The notes under the pieces were generated by a model that saw only the letters and a program-made list of their open reading frames with translations, made no database searches and was not told the DNA's origin. The position numbers and the translations under genes are program-made. DNA of 64,000 nt from Serratia marcescens (GTDB lineage: Bacteria; Pseudomonadota; Gammaproteobacteria; Enterobacterales; Enterobacteriaceae), in NCBI RefSeq assembly GCF_006715005.1, contig NZ_VFMJ01000001.1, forward strand, positions 3,844,001 through 3,908,000. The letters run 5' to 3'. Positions 18,832 through 27,917 of this stretch are shown one piece after another (the first letter of the stretch is position 1; each line of letters opens with the position of its first letter).

Positions 18832-20202
18832 TCAAGGCGTGGCTCTCGGGCGCGAATCCTTCATCGGAATGCGCCACACCAGCACGGCGCCGACGATCAA
18901 CAGCGCCGAAACGAAATACAGCCCGGAGTTGAAGCTGCCGGTCATGTCCTTGAACCAGCCGATCAGCAGCGGGCTGAGCGCCGATCCGATGTTGCCGGTG
19001 GCGTTGATCACCGCGATCCCTACCGCCCGCGCTTCCAGACTGATCGACTGATCCGGCGTGGTCCAGAAGATCGCCATGGCGGTAAAGGAGCCGACCGAAG
19101 CCATCACGATCCCGAGCAGCTGGATCAGGCTGTGATCGGTGGCGGACGCCAACAGCCAGCCGGCGGCGGCGAACAGGTACGGCAGCGCGGTGTGATGCTT
19201 GCGCTCCTGCAGCCTGTCGGATCGTTTGCTCCACCACACCATGCCGGCGATGGTGCAGATCTGCGGGATCGCCGCCAGAATGCCGATCGTCACGTTGCTG
19301 CTGCCCTGGTTAAAGCTCTGCAGGATCTGCGGCGTCCAGATGTTGATTGCGCTCAGGGTGTTGGTCAGGCAGAAATAGGCCAGCGTGTACATCAGCACGA
19401 TCGGCGTGCAGATCTCGCGCCACAGGCTGCGCTGTTGCAGCGCACGGTGGCTGCTCGGCCCATTGGGTTGCACCAGCTGCAGCTTGTCGGCCGCCATCAT
19501 CGCCTGCAGGCTGGCTTTTTCCTCGTCGGTCAGCCACTTGGCCTTGGCCGGCGTATCGTCGAGATAGAACCACACCACCACGCCCAGCAGCACCGACGGA
19601 ATGCCTTCCAGCAGGAACAGCCATTGCCAGCCCTTCAGGTTCATCACCCCGTCCAGCGCCAGGATATAGCCGGAGACCAGCGAGCCGATCGCCATGGTCA
19701 CCGGCATGGCGATCATGAACAGCGCGTTGGCGCGGGCACGGTAAAACGCCGGGAACCAGTAGGTGAGGTACACCAGAATGCCCGGCAGGAAGCCGGCCTC
19801 GGTGATGCCGACGATCATGCGCAGCACGTACAGACTGGTCGGCCCGGTGGCGAACATGGTGCAGGTGGAGGCAATGCCCCACAGCACCATGATGGTGGCG
19901 ATCCAGCGCCGCGCGCCGACCCTGCTCAGCATCATGTTGCTCGGAATGCCGAAGATCACATAGGTGACATAGAATAACGTCGCCGCCAGCCCGAACATGG
20001 TCGAGCTGAGGCCGAGATCTTTGCCCATCGTCAGCCCGGCGAAGCCGATGTTGATGCGATCGAGGAAAGAGAAAACAAACAACACAAACAGGAAAATGAT
20101 CAGGCGCCGAAACAACTTTTTAATCACCGATTGCTCGGCGGCGGTTAACGCTTTATGTTGCTGCGCCGGGTTGGCCGGCTGCAGCGAATCGACGTGGTTC
20201 AT
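18832..20202 (-). CDS. hpaX: HpaX, 4-hydroxyphenylacetate permease
   Basis: This 456-residue MFS transporter belongs to the anion:cation symporter (ACS) branch, with FLDRINIGFAGLTMGKDLGL in the first segment, R-x-x-x-G-x-x-E (LRMIVGITEAGFLPG) and twelve segments. Length and location between hpaI and hpaA match HpaX. It would import 4-HPA across the inner membrane. Confidence 0.92.
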   Translation of the reverse strand: MNHVDSLQPANPAQQHKALTAAEQSVIKKLFRRLIIFLFVLFVFSFLDRINIGFAGLTMGKDLGLSSTMFGLAATLFYVTYVIFGIPSNMMLSRVGARRWIATIMVLWGIASTCTMFATGPTSLYVLRMIVGITEAGFLPGILVYLTYWFPAFYRARANALFMIAMPVTMAIGSLVSGYILALDGVMNLKGWQWLFLLEGIPSVLLGVVVWFYLDDTPAKAKWLTDEEKASLQAMMAADKLQLVQPNGPSSHRALQQRSLWREICTPIVLMYTLAYFCLTNTLSAINIWTPQILQSFNQGSSNVTIGILAAIPQICTIAGMVWWSKRSDRLQERKHHTALPYLFAAAGWLLASATDHSLIQLLGIVMASVGSFTAMAIFWTTPDQSISLEARAVGIAVINATGNIGSALSPLLIGWFKDMTGSFNSGLYFVSALLIVGAVLVWRIPMKDSRPRATP

Positions 20203-20205
20203 GGT

Positions 20206-21000
20206 TCAGTAGACTCCCGATGAAGGCGCTTGCGCCCCGCCCTGTTTGAACTCGTTCGCCAGGGCTTCCGCCGCCCGCGCCAGCAGGGTGGTATCCACCC
20301 CCACCGCGACAAACAGCGCGCCGGCCTCCAGATAGCGCTGCGCCAGCGCCTTGTTGGCCATCAAAATGCCGGGCGCCTTGCCGGCGGCGCGGATGCGCGC
20401 GATGGCGTCGTCGATAGTGCGCTGCACCTCCGGGTGCTGCGGATTGCCGGCAAAGCCCATGTCGGCGCTGAGATCCGCCGGGCCGATAAACACGCCGTCC
20501 ACCCCTTCCACCTGCAAAATGGCGTCGAGGTTTTTCACCGCTTCGCGGGTTTCAATCTGCACCAGCACGCACATCTGCTCATCGGCCTGCTGCAGGTAAT
20601 CGGGCACCCGGTTCCAGCGTGAAGCGCGCGCCAGGGCGCTGCCGACGCCGCGCACGCCGTGCGGCGGATAGCGCGTGGCGCGCACCGCGTCGCGCGCCTG
20701 TTCGGCGTTTTGAATCATCGGGATAAGCAAGGTTTGCGCGCCGACGTCCAGCAGTTGCTTGATGATCACCGCGTCGTTCCACGGCGGCCGCACCACCGGC
20801 TGGCTCGGGTAAGGCGCGACCGCCTGCAGCTGCCCCAGCACCGTTTGCACGTTGTTGGGCGCATGTTCGCCGTCGATCAGCAGCCAGTCGAAACCGGCGC
20901 CGGCCAGCAGCTCGGCGCTGTAGCTGCTGCACAACCCGAGCCACAGCCCGATCTGCGGGCGTTTTTCCTGCAGCGCACGCTTGAAGTGGTTGGTTAACAT
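20206..21000 (-). CDS. hpaI: HpaI, 4-hydroxy-2-oxoheptanedioate aldolase
   Basis: This 264-residue class II metal-dependent aldolase cleaves 4-hydroxy-2-oxoheptane-1,7-dioate to pyruvate and succinate semialdehyde. It shows [30 protein letters not shown] (base/His region), [11 protein letters not shown] (metal Glu) and [16 protein letters not shown] (metal Asp). A strong GGGAG site precedes the ATG. Three bases separate its stop from the hpaX start. Confidence 0.94.
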   Translation of the reverse strand: MLTNHFKRALQEKRPQIGLWLGLCSSYSAELLAGAGFDWLLIDGEHAPNNVQTVLGQLQAVAPYPSQPVVRPPWNDAVIIKQLLDVGAQTLLIPMIQNAEQARDAVRATRYPPHGVRGVGSALARASRWNRVPDYLQQADEQMCVLVQIETREAVKNLDAILQVEGVDGVFIGPADLSADMGFAGNPQHPEVQRTIDDAIARIRAAGKAPGILMANKALAQRYLEAGALFVAVGVDTTLLARAAEALANEFKQGGAQAPSSGVY

Positions 21001-21076
21001 CGCATTCTCCCTGACAAGCGGGCGCGGCGCGTGGCCCCCGCCCGGTTATTGCGGCCCGGTTCGCCGGACCTGCTTA

Positions 21077-21880
21077 TTAGACGAAGCGGCAGCTGATGCA
21101 GCCCATCGGGCCGTAGTCGACGTGGAAGGTATCACCGCGCCGCGCCGGCACCGGCCGGGTGAAGGAGCCGCCGAGGATCACCTGTCCCGCTTCCAGCTCC
21201 ACCTCATACGGCGCCAGCTTGTTGGCCAGCCAGGCCACGCCGTTGGCCGGGTGGTTGAGCACCGCCGCCGCTACGCCGGACTCTTCAATCACGCCGTTGC
21301 GGTACAGCAGCGCGGAGATCCAGCGCAGATCCAGCGCATCCGGTTTGATCGGCCGCCCGCCCATCACCACCCCGGCATTGGCGGCGTTGTCGGAAATGGT
21401 GTCGAACACCTTGCGCGGCCGCTGCGTCTCGGGATCGACGTTGTGGCTGCGCGCATCGATGATCTCCAGCGCCGGAATGACGTAGTCGGTGGCGTTGTAG
21501 ACGTCGAACAGCGTGCAGTTCGGCCCGCGCAGCGGCTTGGCCAACACGAAAGCCAGCTCCACCTCCACCCGCGGCACGATAAAGCGATCGATCGGAATGT
21601 CGCTGCCGTCGTTGAAGAACATGTCGTCCAGCAGCGCGCCATAGTCCGGCTCGGTGATCTGCGAGCTCACCTGCATGGCGCGCGAGGTCAGGCCGATCTT
21701 GTGGCCTTTGAGCGTGCGCCCATCGGCGATCTTCAGCTCCACCCACTGCCGCTGAATGGCGTAGGCGTCTTCAATGGTGATCTCGGGATGATCGAGCGAC
21801 AGCGCGCGGATCTGCTCACGACTCTTTTCCGCCTGATGCAGGCGCTGCACGGCGCGGTTAATCTGCTCTTTATCCAGCAT
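21077..21880 (-). CDS. hpaH: HpaH, 2-oxohept-4-ene-1,7-dioate hydratase
   Basis: This 267-residue hydratase of the FAH-related MhpD family hydrates 2-oxohept-4-ene-1,7-dioate before HpaI cleavage. Motifs include [28 protein letters not shown] (metal Glu pair) and [15 protein letters not shown]. The start at 21880 ([10 protein letters not shown]) follows AAGGGG; the longer frame to 22261 only overlaps hpaF. It is located directly after hpaF. Confidence 0.93.
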   Translation of the reverse strand: MLDKEQINRAVQRLHQAEKSREQIRALSLDHPEITIEDAYAIQRQWVELKIADGRTLKGHKIGLTSRAMQVSSQITEPDYGALLDDMFFNDGSDIPIDRFIVPRVEVELAFVLAKPLRGPNCTLFDVYNATDYVIPALEIIDARSHNVDPETQRPRKVFDTISDNAANAGVVMGGRPIKPDALDLRWISALLYRNGVIEESGVAAAVLNHPANGVAWLANKLAPYEVELEAGQVILGGSFTRPVPARRGDTFHVDYGPMGCISCRFV

Positions 21881-21894
21881 GTACGACCCCTTAT

Positions 21895-22281
21895 TCACGC
21901 CTTGTTGAACAGCGCGTGGACATTGTTCTGTTTGTAATTCAGCACCGGATCCAGCTCTTCCATGGTGAAAGAGAGCGCCAGGTAACGCTGCGCCATCAGC
22001 GCGGCAAAGTGTTCCTTGATCAGCGCAAACAGCATCTCGCCCACCTGCTGCCGGCTTTCCAGACTGCGGCCGTGGCCGATCTTCAGCGTCATGTGCACGA
22101 AGGCGTAATCCTGCTTGCCGTCGGCCATCTGCCAGGTGTCGAGCCAGATGGCGCGGCTGCGCACGCCGGCCAGCGGAAAGATGCCGGTCGCCGCCAGCGC
22201 CTCGTTGACCTTGGCGAATAGGGTGGGCAAATCCGCCTCGCGGCGGATGTTGTCGGTACATTCAGCGTAAAAATGGGGCAT
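21895..22281 (-). CDS. hpaF: HpaF, 5-carboxymethyl-2-hydroxymuconate delta-isomerase
   Basis: This 128-residue protein has the CHMI trimer fold of the tautomerase superfamily: it begins [12 protein letters not shown], so Pro1 is the catalytic base after removal of Met. The start at 22281 has GGAG upstream. It lies between hpaD and hpaH as in other hpa clusters and isomerises the ring-cleavage acid. Confidence 0.92.
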   Translation of the reverse strand: MPHFYAECTDNIRREADLPTLFAKVNEALAATGIFPLAGVRSRAIWLDTWQMADGKQDYAFVHMTLKIGHGRSLESRQQVGEMLFALIKEHFAALMAQRYLALSFTMEELDPVLNYKQNNVHALFNKA

Positions 22282-22331
22282 AACGTTCTCCAGACGGCGC
22301 ATAGGCGCGGGCGCGGCCCGCGCAGCGGCAT

Positions 22332-23405
22332 TTACAGCGTATTGCCAAGTTTGAAACCTTTTTCCGTATCGCCCTCGCGGGTATAGGAAAAACCGTCTGC
22401 GCCGATGGTGACGGCCATTTCGCTGGGCGCACTGCGCTCGATGACCGGCTGCGGCTGCCCATCGAGATCCAGCACCAGCGATCCTTCGGTATACCAGCTC
22501 GGCACCACCGGATTGCCCCACCAGTCGCGGCGCTGGTTGTCATGCACGTCCCAGGTCACGGTCGGGTTGTCCGGATCGCCGGTGTAGTAATCCTGCGTGT
22601 AGATTTCCACCCGGTGGCCATCGGGATCGCGCAGGTAGAGGTAGAACGCGTTGGAGACGCCGTGGCGGCCAGGGCCGCGTTCGATCAAATCGGATTTGCG
22701 CAGCGCGCCGAGCTTGTCGCAGATGGCCAAAATATTGTGCTTTTCATGAGTGGCGAAGGCGATGTGATGCATGCGCGGCCCGGCGCCGCCGGTCATCGCG
22801 GTATCGTGCACCGTCGCCTTGCGGCGCATCCAGGCGGCGTAAACCACGCCGTCTTCATCGCGGATGTCTTCCGTCACGCGGAAGCCCAGCCCCTGGATGT
22901 ATTCCACGGCGCGCGGCACGTCAGGGGTGATTTGGTTAAAGTGGTCGAGGCGCACCAGCGCGCCTGGCGTATACAGATCGTAGCGCCAGGCCAGGCGCTC
23001 GACGTGCTGCACGTCGTAGAAAAACTCGTATGGGAAACCGAGCGGATCCTCTACCCGCACCGCATCGCCGATGCCTTTGGCGAACCCGTTCACCCGACGC
23101 TCGGTGCGGCAGCCAAGCGCCTTGAAATACGCTTCGGCGCGGTCGACGTCTTCCGGCGTGCGCACGCGGAAAGCAAACGCCGCCACGGCGGCGACCGGGC
23201 CTTCGCGCAGCACCAGGTTATGGTGAATAAACTCCTCCATCGAACGCAGGTAGAGGGTTTTATCCTCTTCGGCGGTCACGACCAGGCCGAGGATATCGAC
23301 GTAAAATTCGCGTGCGGCTTTAAGGTTCGTGACCTGAATTTCCATGTAGGCACAGCGAACGACGTCGGGAGCAGGGACAGCATCAGTGGTAAGTTTTGTC
23401 GTCAT
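22332..23405 (-). CDS. hpaD: 3,4-dihydroxyphenylacetate 2,3-dioxygenase, vicinal-oxygen-chelate type (HpaD function)
   Basis: This ~357-residue type I extradiol dioxygenase opens the homoprotocatechuate ring. Two VOC modules are present. Numbered from an alternative upstream ATG at 23414, the metal triad is His158 (LDHFN), His217 (MHHIAF) and Glu270 (HRVEIY), with second-sphere His203 (TVHDTA), His251 (GRHGVSN) and Tyr260; all sit three residues after the equivalents I recall for Brevibacterium fuscum HPCD. It is unrelated to the LigB-type HpaD of E. coli, yet occupies the hpaD slot. I prefer ATG 23405, nine bases after GAGATG; ATG 23414 abuts the ribosome site. Confidence 0.92.
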   Translation of the reverse strand: MTTKLTTDAVPAPDVVRCAYMEIQVTNLKAAREFYVDILGLVVTAEEDKTLYLRSMEEFIHHNLVLREGPVAAVAAFAFRVRTPEDVDRAEAYFKALGCRTERRVNGFAKGIGDAVRVEDPLGFPYEFFYDVQHVERLAWRYDLYTPGALVRLDHFNQITPDVPRAVEYIQGLGFRVTEDIRDEDGVVYAAWMRRKATVHDTAMTGGAGPRMHHIAFATHEKHNILAICDKLGALRKSDLIERGPGRHGVSNAFYLYLRDPDGHRVEIYTQDYYTGDPDNPTVTWDVHDNQRRDWWGNPVVPSWYTEGSLVLDLDGQPQPVIERSAPSEMAVTIGADGFSYTREGDTEKGFKLGNTL

Positions 23406-23442
23406 TGTTCTCATCTCTTTCGTTATTATTGTGGCCTGAGGC

Positions 23443-24897
23443 TCAAACGCCCCATTTCGGGATCGGGTGGTCGCCCATGGAAATGCACACGTTCTTCATT
23501 TCGGCGAACACTTCGAAGCTGTATTCGCCGCCTTCGCGGCCGGTGCCGGAGGCTTTCACGCCGCCGAACGGTTGGCGCAGATCGCGTACGTTTTGGGTGT
23601 TGACGAAAACCATGCCGGCTTCGATGCCGCGGGCCAGGCGCAGAACCTTGCTCACATCCTGCGTCCAGATGTACGACGCCAGGCCATACTCCACGTCGTT
23701 GGCCATGCGCAGGCCGTCTTCTTCTGACTTGAACGGCAGCAGGCAGGCCACCGGCCCGAAAATCTCCTCCTGCGCCACGCGCATCTGGTTATCGACATCC
23801 GCCAGCACCGTCGGGCGCAGGAAGTTGCCGTGGCTCAAACCGGCCGGTTTGTCCGGGCCGCCGGCCAGCAGGGTTGCCCCTTCTTCCACCCCGAGGCGGA
23901 TATAGCCGGAGACTTTTTCCCAGTGCTGCGGGCTGATCAGCGCCCCCACCTGGGTATTGGGATCTTGCGGATCGCCCACGCGCAGACGGTTGGCGCGCTC
24001 GGCGAAGCGTTTGACGAATTCCGGGTAGATGCTCTCCTGAATGAAGATGCGCGAACCGGCGGTGCAGCGTTCGCCGTTGATCGAGAAGATGGTGAACAGC
24101 GCGGCGTCGAGCGCCCGCTCGATGTCGGCGTCTTCAAAGATCAGCACCGGCGACTTGCCGCCCAGCTCCATGGAGAATTTCTTCAGCCCGGCGCTTTCGA
24201 TGATGCGGCGGCCGGTGGCGGTGCCGCCGGTGAAGGAAACCGCGCGCACGTCTTTATGGCGCACCAGCGCGTCGCCGGCAGTGGCGCCGTAGCCCTGCAC
24301 CACATTCAGCACCCCGGCCGGGATACCGGCCTCCAGCGCCAGCTCGCCCAGGCGGTCGGCGGTCAGCGGCGACAGTTCAGACATCTTCAGCACCGCGGTG
24401 TTGCCCAGCGCCAGGCAAGGCGCGGTTTTCCAGGTGGCGGTCATGAACGGCACGTTCCACGGCGATACCAGCGCGCACACCCCCACCGGCTGCACCAGCG
24501 TGTAGTTGAGCATCTTGTCGTCCACCGGGTAGGTCTTGCCGTTCATCTGCTGGCACACCTCGGCGAAGAACTCGAAGTTGTGCGAGGCGCGCGGGATCAG
24601 CACGTTTTTGGTCTGGTGGATCGGCAGGCCGGTGTCGGCGGTTTCCAGTTCGGCGATCTGCGGCACGTTCTGGTCGATCAGCTCCCCCAGACGACGCATC
24701 AGGCGCGCGCGCTCTTTCATCGGCGTGTTGGCCCATTTGGGGAACGCCTCTTTCGCTGCCGCCACCGCCTGGTCGATCTCCAACTGACCGCCGGAAGCCA
24801 CCTCCGCCAGCACCTCGCCGTTCGCCGGGTTGGTGGTGGTGAAGTACTCTTTGCTGGCGACGTTCTTGCCGTTGATCCAGTGGTTGATGGTTTTCAT
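23443..24897 (-). CDS. hpaE: HpaE, 5-carboxymethyl-2-hydroxymuconate semialdehyde dehydrogenase
   Basis: This 484-residue NAD-dependent aldehyde dehydrogenase has the family signatures VSPWNVPFMTATWKTAPCLA, MELGGKSPVLIFEDAD (Glu base) and NGERCTAGSR (catalytic Cys). It oxidises the ring-cleavage semialdehyde to 5-carboxymethyl-2-hydroxymuconate. Its ATG overlaps the hpaG2 stop by four bases (ATGA), so translation is coupled. Confidence 0.95.
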   Translation of the reverse strand: MKTINHWINGKNVASKEYFTTTNPANGEVLAEVASGGQLEIDQAVAAAKEAFPKWANTPMKERARLMRRLGELIDQNVPQIAELETADTGLPIHQTKNVLIPRASHNFEFFAEVCQQMNGKTYPVDDKMLNYTLVQPVGVCALVSPWNVPFMTATWKTAPCLALGNTAVLKMSELSPLTADRLGELALEAGIPAGVLNVVQGYGATAGDALVRHKDVRAVSFTGGTATGRRIIESAGLKKFSMELGGKSPVLIFEDADIERALDAALFTIFSINGERCTAGSRIFIQESIYPEFVKRFAERANRLRVGDPQDPNTQVGALISPQHWEKVSGYIRLGVEEGATLLAGGPDKPAGLSHGNFLRPTVLADVDNQMRVAQEEIFGPVACLLPFKSEEDGLRMANDVEYGLASYIWTQDVSKVLRLARGIEAGMVFVNTQNVRDLRQPFGGVKASGTGREGGEYSFEVFAEMKNVCISMGDHPIPKWGV

Positions 24898-25658
24898 CGC
24901 AGGCTCTCCTCGTAATCTTTTTCACTGATAATGTGGTTAACCAGACGGCCGATGCCCTCGATCTCCACCACCACTTCATCGCCCGGCTGCACGTCGGCCA
25001 GCCCTTTCGGCGTGCCGGTGGCGATCATGTCGCCCGGCTGCAGCGTCATGAATTCGCTCAGGTAGGCGATCAGGAACGGAATGTCGAAAATCATGTCGGC
25101 GGTGCTGCCGCGCTGGCGCAGCTCGCCGTTGACATAGGTGCCGAGCGCCAGCCGGTGCGGATCGGCGACGTCGTCGCGATCGACGATATACGGCCCGATC
25201 GGCGTCAGGGTGTCGCGGCTCTTCACCCGCAGATTTGGCCGGTAGTAGTTCTCCAGGTAATCGCGGATGGCGTAGTCGTTGCATAGGGTGTAACCCGCCA
25301 CGTACTCCATGGCGTGCTCACGGCTGACGTTGCGCGCGGTCTTGCCGATCACCGCCACCAGCTCGGCTTCGTAATGCATGTACTCCACGCCGGCCGGGCG
25401 TACCGACACCTGACGGTGACCGGTCAGGGTGTTCGGCGCCTTGAGGAACACCAGCGGCTCTTCCGGCGCCTTGAATTCCAGCTCGCTGGCGTGGTCGGCA
25501 TAGTTCAGCCCCAGGGCGAACACCGTGCCCTGCGCCGGCGGCAGCCATTCCACTTCGCGCTCCTGCAGCACCTCGCTGTTCGGCAGCGTGACGCGCAGCT
25601 GGTCATCCACCTGCACGTTGAAGACCTGGCCATGATGGCGAATACGAGCATGTTTCAT
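24894..25658 (-). CDS. hpaG: HpaG2, C-terminal-type subunit of the isomerase/decarboxylase
   Basis: This 254-residue FAH-fold protein corresponds to the C-terminal half of E. coli HpaG, which decarboxylates 5-oxopent-3-ene-1,2,5-tricarboxylate and isomerises the product. VFALGLNYADHASELEFKAP, MHYEAELVAVIGKTARN and IATGTPKGLADVQPGD are the FAH motifs. It is a separate polypeptide here, overlapping the preceding half by four bases (25655-25658), instead of the single ~430-residue fusion of E. coli. Confidence 0.9.
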   Translation of the reverse strand: MKHARIRHHGQVFNVQVDDQLRVTLPNSEVLQEREVEWLPPAQGTVFALGLNYADHASELEFKAPEEPLVFLKAPNTLTGHRQVSVRPAGVEYMHYEAELVAVIGKTARNVSREHAMEYVAGYTLCNDYAIRDYLENYYRPNLRVKSRDTLTPIGPYIVDRDDVADPHRLALGTYVNGELRQRGSTADMIFDIPFLIAYLSEFMTLQPGDMIATGTPKGLADVQPGDEVVVEIEGIGRLVNHIISEKDYEESLR

Positions 25659-26287
25659 GATGCGGCTCCTGCCTGGGTGACGCGGTTGGTCAGAGTGGGC
25701 AGGCCGGCGGCGCGCACCGTCACCTCATCCCCCGGTTTGATCTCCACCCGCTGGTGCGGGGTGCCGATCAGCACCGCATCGCCCGGCTGCAGGGTGATGA
25801 AGTCGCTGATGGCGGCGATCAGCTCCGGCACCGAGCGCACCAGATCGGCGGTGGACCAGCGATCCCGCTCCACGCCGTTGATCTCGGTGACGATCTCCAG
25901 CCGATCGGCAGTCGCCAGTTGGCCGATCTCCCCCAGCGGGCAGAACCCGTCGCGGCATTTGGCCTTGATCGCCGGGCGGTAGAAGCTGCTTTCCGGCAGG
26001 CTGACGTCGTTGGCCAGCGCGTAACCGGCCAGATAACGGCCCACCTGCGCCGCCGGCACCTTGCGCGCGGTGTCGCCGATGATCACCGCCAGCGTGCCGC
26101 CGCTTTGCACGGTTTCACCGGCCGGAAACGGGATCGCCCCGCCGTTGGCGAGGTGGGTGTTGCGCGGTTTGATAAACCACACCGGGGTTTTGGGCGGGGT
26201 TTGATACGGTGGCTGGTGAAACGCCTGATCCCAGGCGTCCAGTTGGCTGCGGTGGTTCAGCGCAACGGAAAATACGGTGCCTTTCAT
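25655..26287 (-). CDS. hpaG: HpaG1, N-terminal-type subunit of the isomerase/decarboxylase
   Basis: This 210-residue FAH-fold protein corresponds to the N-terminal half of fused HpaG (GTVFSVALNHRSQL, PKTPVWFIKPRNTH, LIGTPHQRVEIKPGD). It is the first gene of the meta-cleavage operon. ATG 26287 is chosen because GGAGGAG lies five bases upstream; the frame is open to 26317 without a better site. The FAH acidic residues are less complete than in HpaG2, so catalysis may be split unequally between the two proteins. Confidence 0.88.
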   Translation of the reverse strand: MKGTVFSVALNHRSQLDAWDQAFHQPPYQTPPKTPVWFIKPRNTHLANGGAIPFPAGETVQSGGTLAVIIGDTARKVPAAQVGRYLAGYALANDVSLPESSFYRPAIKAKCRDGFCPLGEIGQLATADRLEIVTEINGVERDRWSTADLVRSVPELIAAISDFITLQPGDAVLIGTPHQRVEIKPGDEVTVRAAGLPTLTNRVTQAGAAS

Positions 26288-26324
26288 GCGAACTCCTCCA
26301 ATGGCAAAACATGACAACCGGCAT

Positions 26325-26342
26325 TCATTAACATATTAATGA
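26325..26342. promoter_or_regulatory. Candidate HpaR operator in the hpaG promoter
   Basis: TCATTAACATATTAATGA is a perfect palindrome (7-bp arms, 4-bp centre) located 38 bp before hpaG1. HpaR is a MarR-type repressor that binds palindromes in this promoter in E. coli. A second inverted repeat, TGATTA-N10-TAATCA, lies at 26435-26456 closer to hpaR and could serve autoregulation. Binding by HpaR is inferred. Confidence 0.6.
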
Positions 26343-26390
26343 TTACTTTTATACGCTGTGCAGCTTTTACGCAACGCGCTTGGAGTGATT

Positions 26391-26406
26391 TGTGATCGTG
26401 ATAACA
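26391..26406. promoter_or_regulatory. CRP-like site between hpaG1 and hpaR
   Basis: TGTGATCGTGATAACA matches TGTGA-N6-TCACA at nine of ten conserved positions. The E. coli meta-operon promoter is known to depend on CRP, which fits. Confidence 0.6.
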
Positions 26407-26612
26407 AAATATTCACAAACAACGAACATTAGCGTGATTATTCAGCGTATTAATCATTTTTCTCGCCATTTTTCGCTGCGCCGCGCATTTTTGCTTTATC
26501 CCTGCGGGTAACTTTGGCTACTATTAAGTTATTAACAAAATCGGGCCTGCGGGGTAATAGCCCTGCGGTAAGCGCCGTGACAACGAACACCTTGATAGCT
26601 AAGGCCAAACTT

Positions 26613-27065
26613 ATGCATGAATCGTTAACCATCGCCCTGCTGCAGGCGCGCGAAACCGCCATGGGGTTCTTTCGCCCGATCCTGAAAAGCCACAACCTGA
26701 CCGAGCAGCAGTGGCGCATCATCCGCGTGCTGGCCAACAGCCGCTCGATCGAATTCCACGAACTGGCGGCGGAAACCTGCATTCTGCGCCCCAGCCTGAC
26801 CGGCATTCTGTCGCGCATGGAGCGTGATAAGCTGATCTTCCGCCTCAAGCCGGTCAACGATCAGCGCAAGCTGTACGTGTCGCTGACCCAGCAGGGTCAG
26901 GATCTGTATGAAGTGGCGCGCCACCAGGTGGAACAGGGCTACGCCGAGATTGAAGCCGCTTTCTCGCGGCAGAAAATGGACCAGTTGATGACGCTGCTGG
27001 ACGAGCTGATCACCCTGGGCGACAGCCTGCCCGCCAACGTCACCGCGCATCCCGCCAAGCAGTGA
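26613..27065 (+). CDS. hpaR: HpaR, MarR-family repressor of the hpa meta operon
   Basis: This 150-residue MarR protein (MHESLTIALLQARETAM) is close to E. coli HpaR in length and sequence. The winged helix spans LTEQQWRIIRVLANSRSIEF to LRPSLTGILSRMERDKL. It represses the meta-cleavage operon until 4-HPA or its 3-hydroxy derivative binds. The start at 26613 is supported by the conserved N-terminus; the upstream extension to 26514 is not. It is divergent from hpaG1 across a 325-bp regulatory region. Confidence 0.93.
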   Translation: MHESLTIALLQARETAMGFFRPILKSHNLTEQQWRIIRVLANSRSIEFHELAAETCILRPSLTGILSRMERDKLIFRLKPVNDQRKLYVSLTQQGQDLYEVARHQVEQGYAEIEAAFSRQKMDQLMTLLDELITLGDSLPANVTAHPAKQ

Positions 27066-27121
27066 TTTAACCCACCGGAATTCTCAAATTAATTGGCGTT
27101 GCAGCCAACAACGCTGCAGCG

Positions 27122-27913
27122 TCAAGTAAGCAGAGAATTCGTTTCCGGCAACAGCGCGCCGCCGTCCACCACCAGCGTCTGGCCGGTGATGTAGGCCGCC
27201 GCCGGCGAGGCGAGAAACACCATCGCCGCGGCGATGTCTTCCGGTTCCCCCAGCCGCCCGAGCGGCACCGAGGCAGCGATCGCCTGATTCACCTGCGTGT
27301 CGCCCAGATTGGCCATCGCCGGCGTGCGGATCATCCCCGGCTCCACGCCGTTGACGCGAATGTTCTCCGCCGCCAACTCCAGCGCCGCCGCGCGAATAAA
27401 TCCGTTCACCCCGGCCTTAGAGGCCGCATAGTGCGCCAGCCCCGGGTAGGCTACCCGCGGGCCGGTCACCGACGAGGTCACCAGAATGCAGCCCCCGCCC
27501 CGACGGCGCATCCACGGCAGCGCCGCCTGCGCCAGAAAGAACGGCGCCATCAGATTGACGCTCAGCGTGCGTTGCAACAAGGCCGCGTCGATGGCGGTAA
27601 ACGGCGTCAGCGGAAAATAGGCGGCGTTGTGGATCACCACGTCCAACCGTTGACGGCGCTCACCCACCGCCGCCACTCCCTCGGCAATCTGCCCCGGCTC
27701 GGCCAGATCGCAGGCCAGCGCCTGTACGCTCAGCCCTTCGTCCCGCAGCGTTTGCGCCGCCGCCTGCGCCTGCGGCAGCTGCACGTCCGCGATCGTCACC
27801 TCGGCGCCCAGCCGAGCAAAGGCGCTGACGATCGCCAGCCCAATGCCCTGAGCGCCGCCGGTCACCAGCACCACCTGCCCCGCGAAGGCATTGGCCGCAT
27901 AGGTTGCGCTCAT
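27122..27913 (-). CDS. Short-chain dehydrogenase, last gene of the moa-like operon
   Basis: This 263-residue classical SDR has TGGAQGIG, HNAA (instead of the usual NNAG), catalytic YAASK and VDGG near the end. It lies four bases after moaF in the permease-DUF3156-SDR-moaF-SDR operon. The alcohol or aldehyde substrate is unknown; in the Klebsiella monoamine regulon an SDR accompanies MoaF, so a role in amine-derived alcohol metabolism is plausible. Confidence 0.72.
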   Translation of the reverse strand: MSATYAANAFAGQVVLVTGGAQGIGLAIVSAFARLGAEVTIADVQLPQAQAAAQTLRDEGLSVQALACDLAEPGQIAEGVAAVGERRQRLDVVIHNAAYFPLTPFTAIDAALLQRTLSVNLMAPFFLAQAALPWMRRRGGGCILVTSSVTGPRVAYPGLAHYAASKAGVNGFIRAAALELAAENIRVNGVEPGMIRTPAMANLGDTQVNQAIAASVPLGRLGEPEDIAAAMVFLASPAAAYITGQTLVVDGGALLPETNSLLT

Positions 27914-27917
27914 CGGC

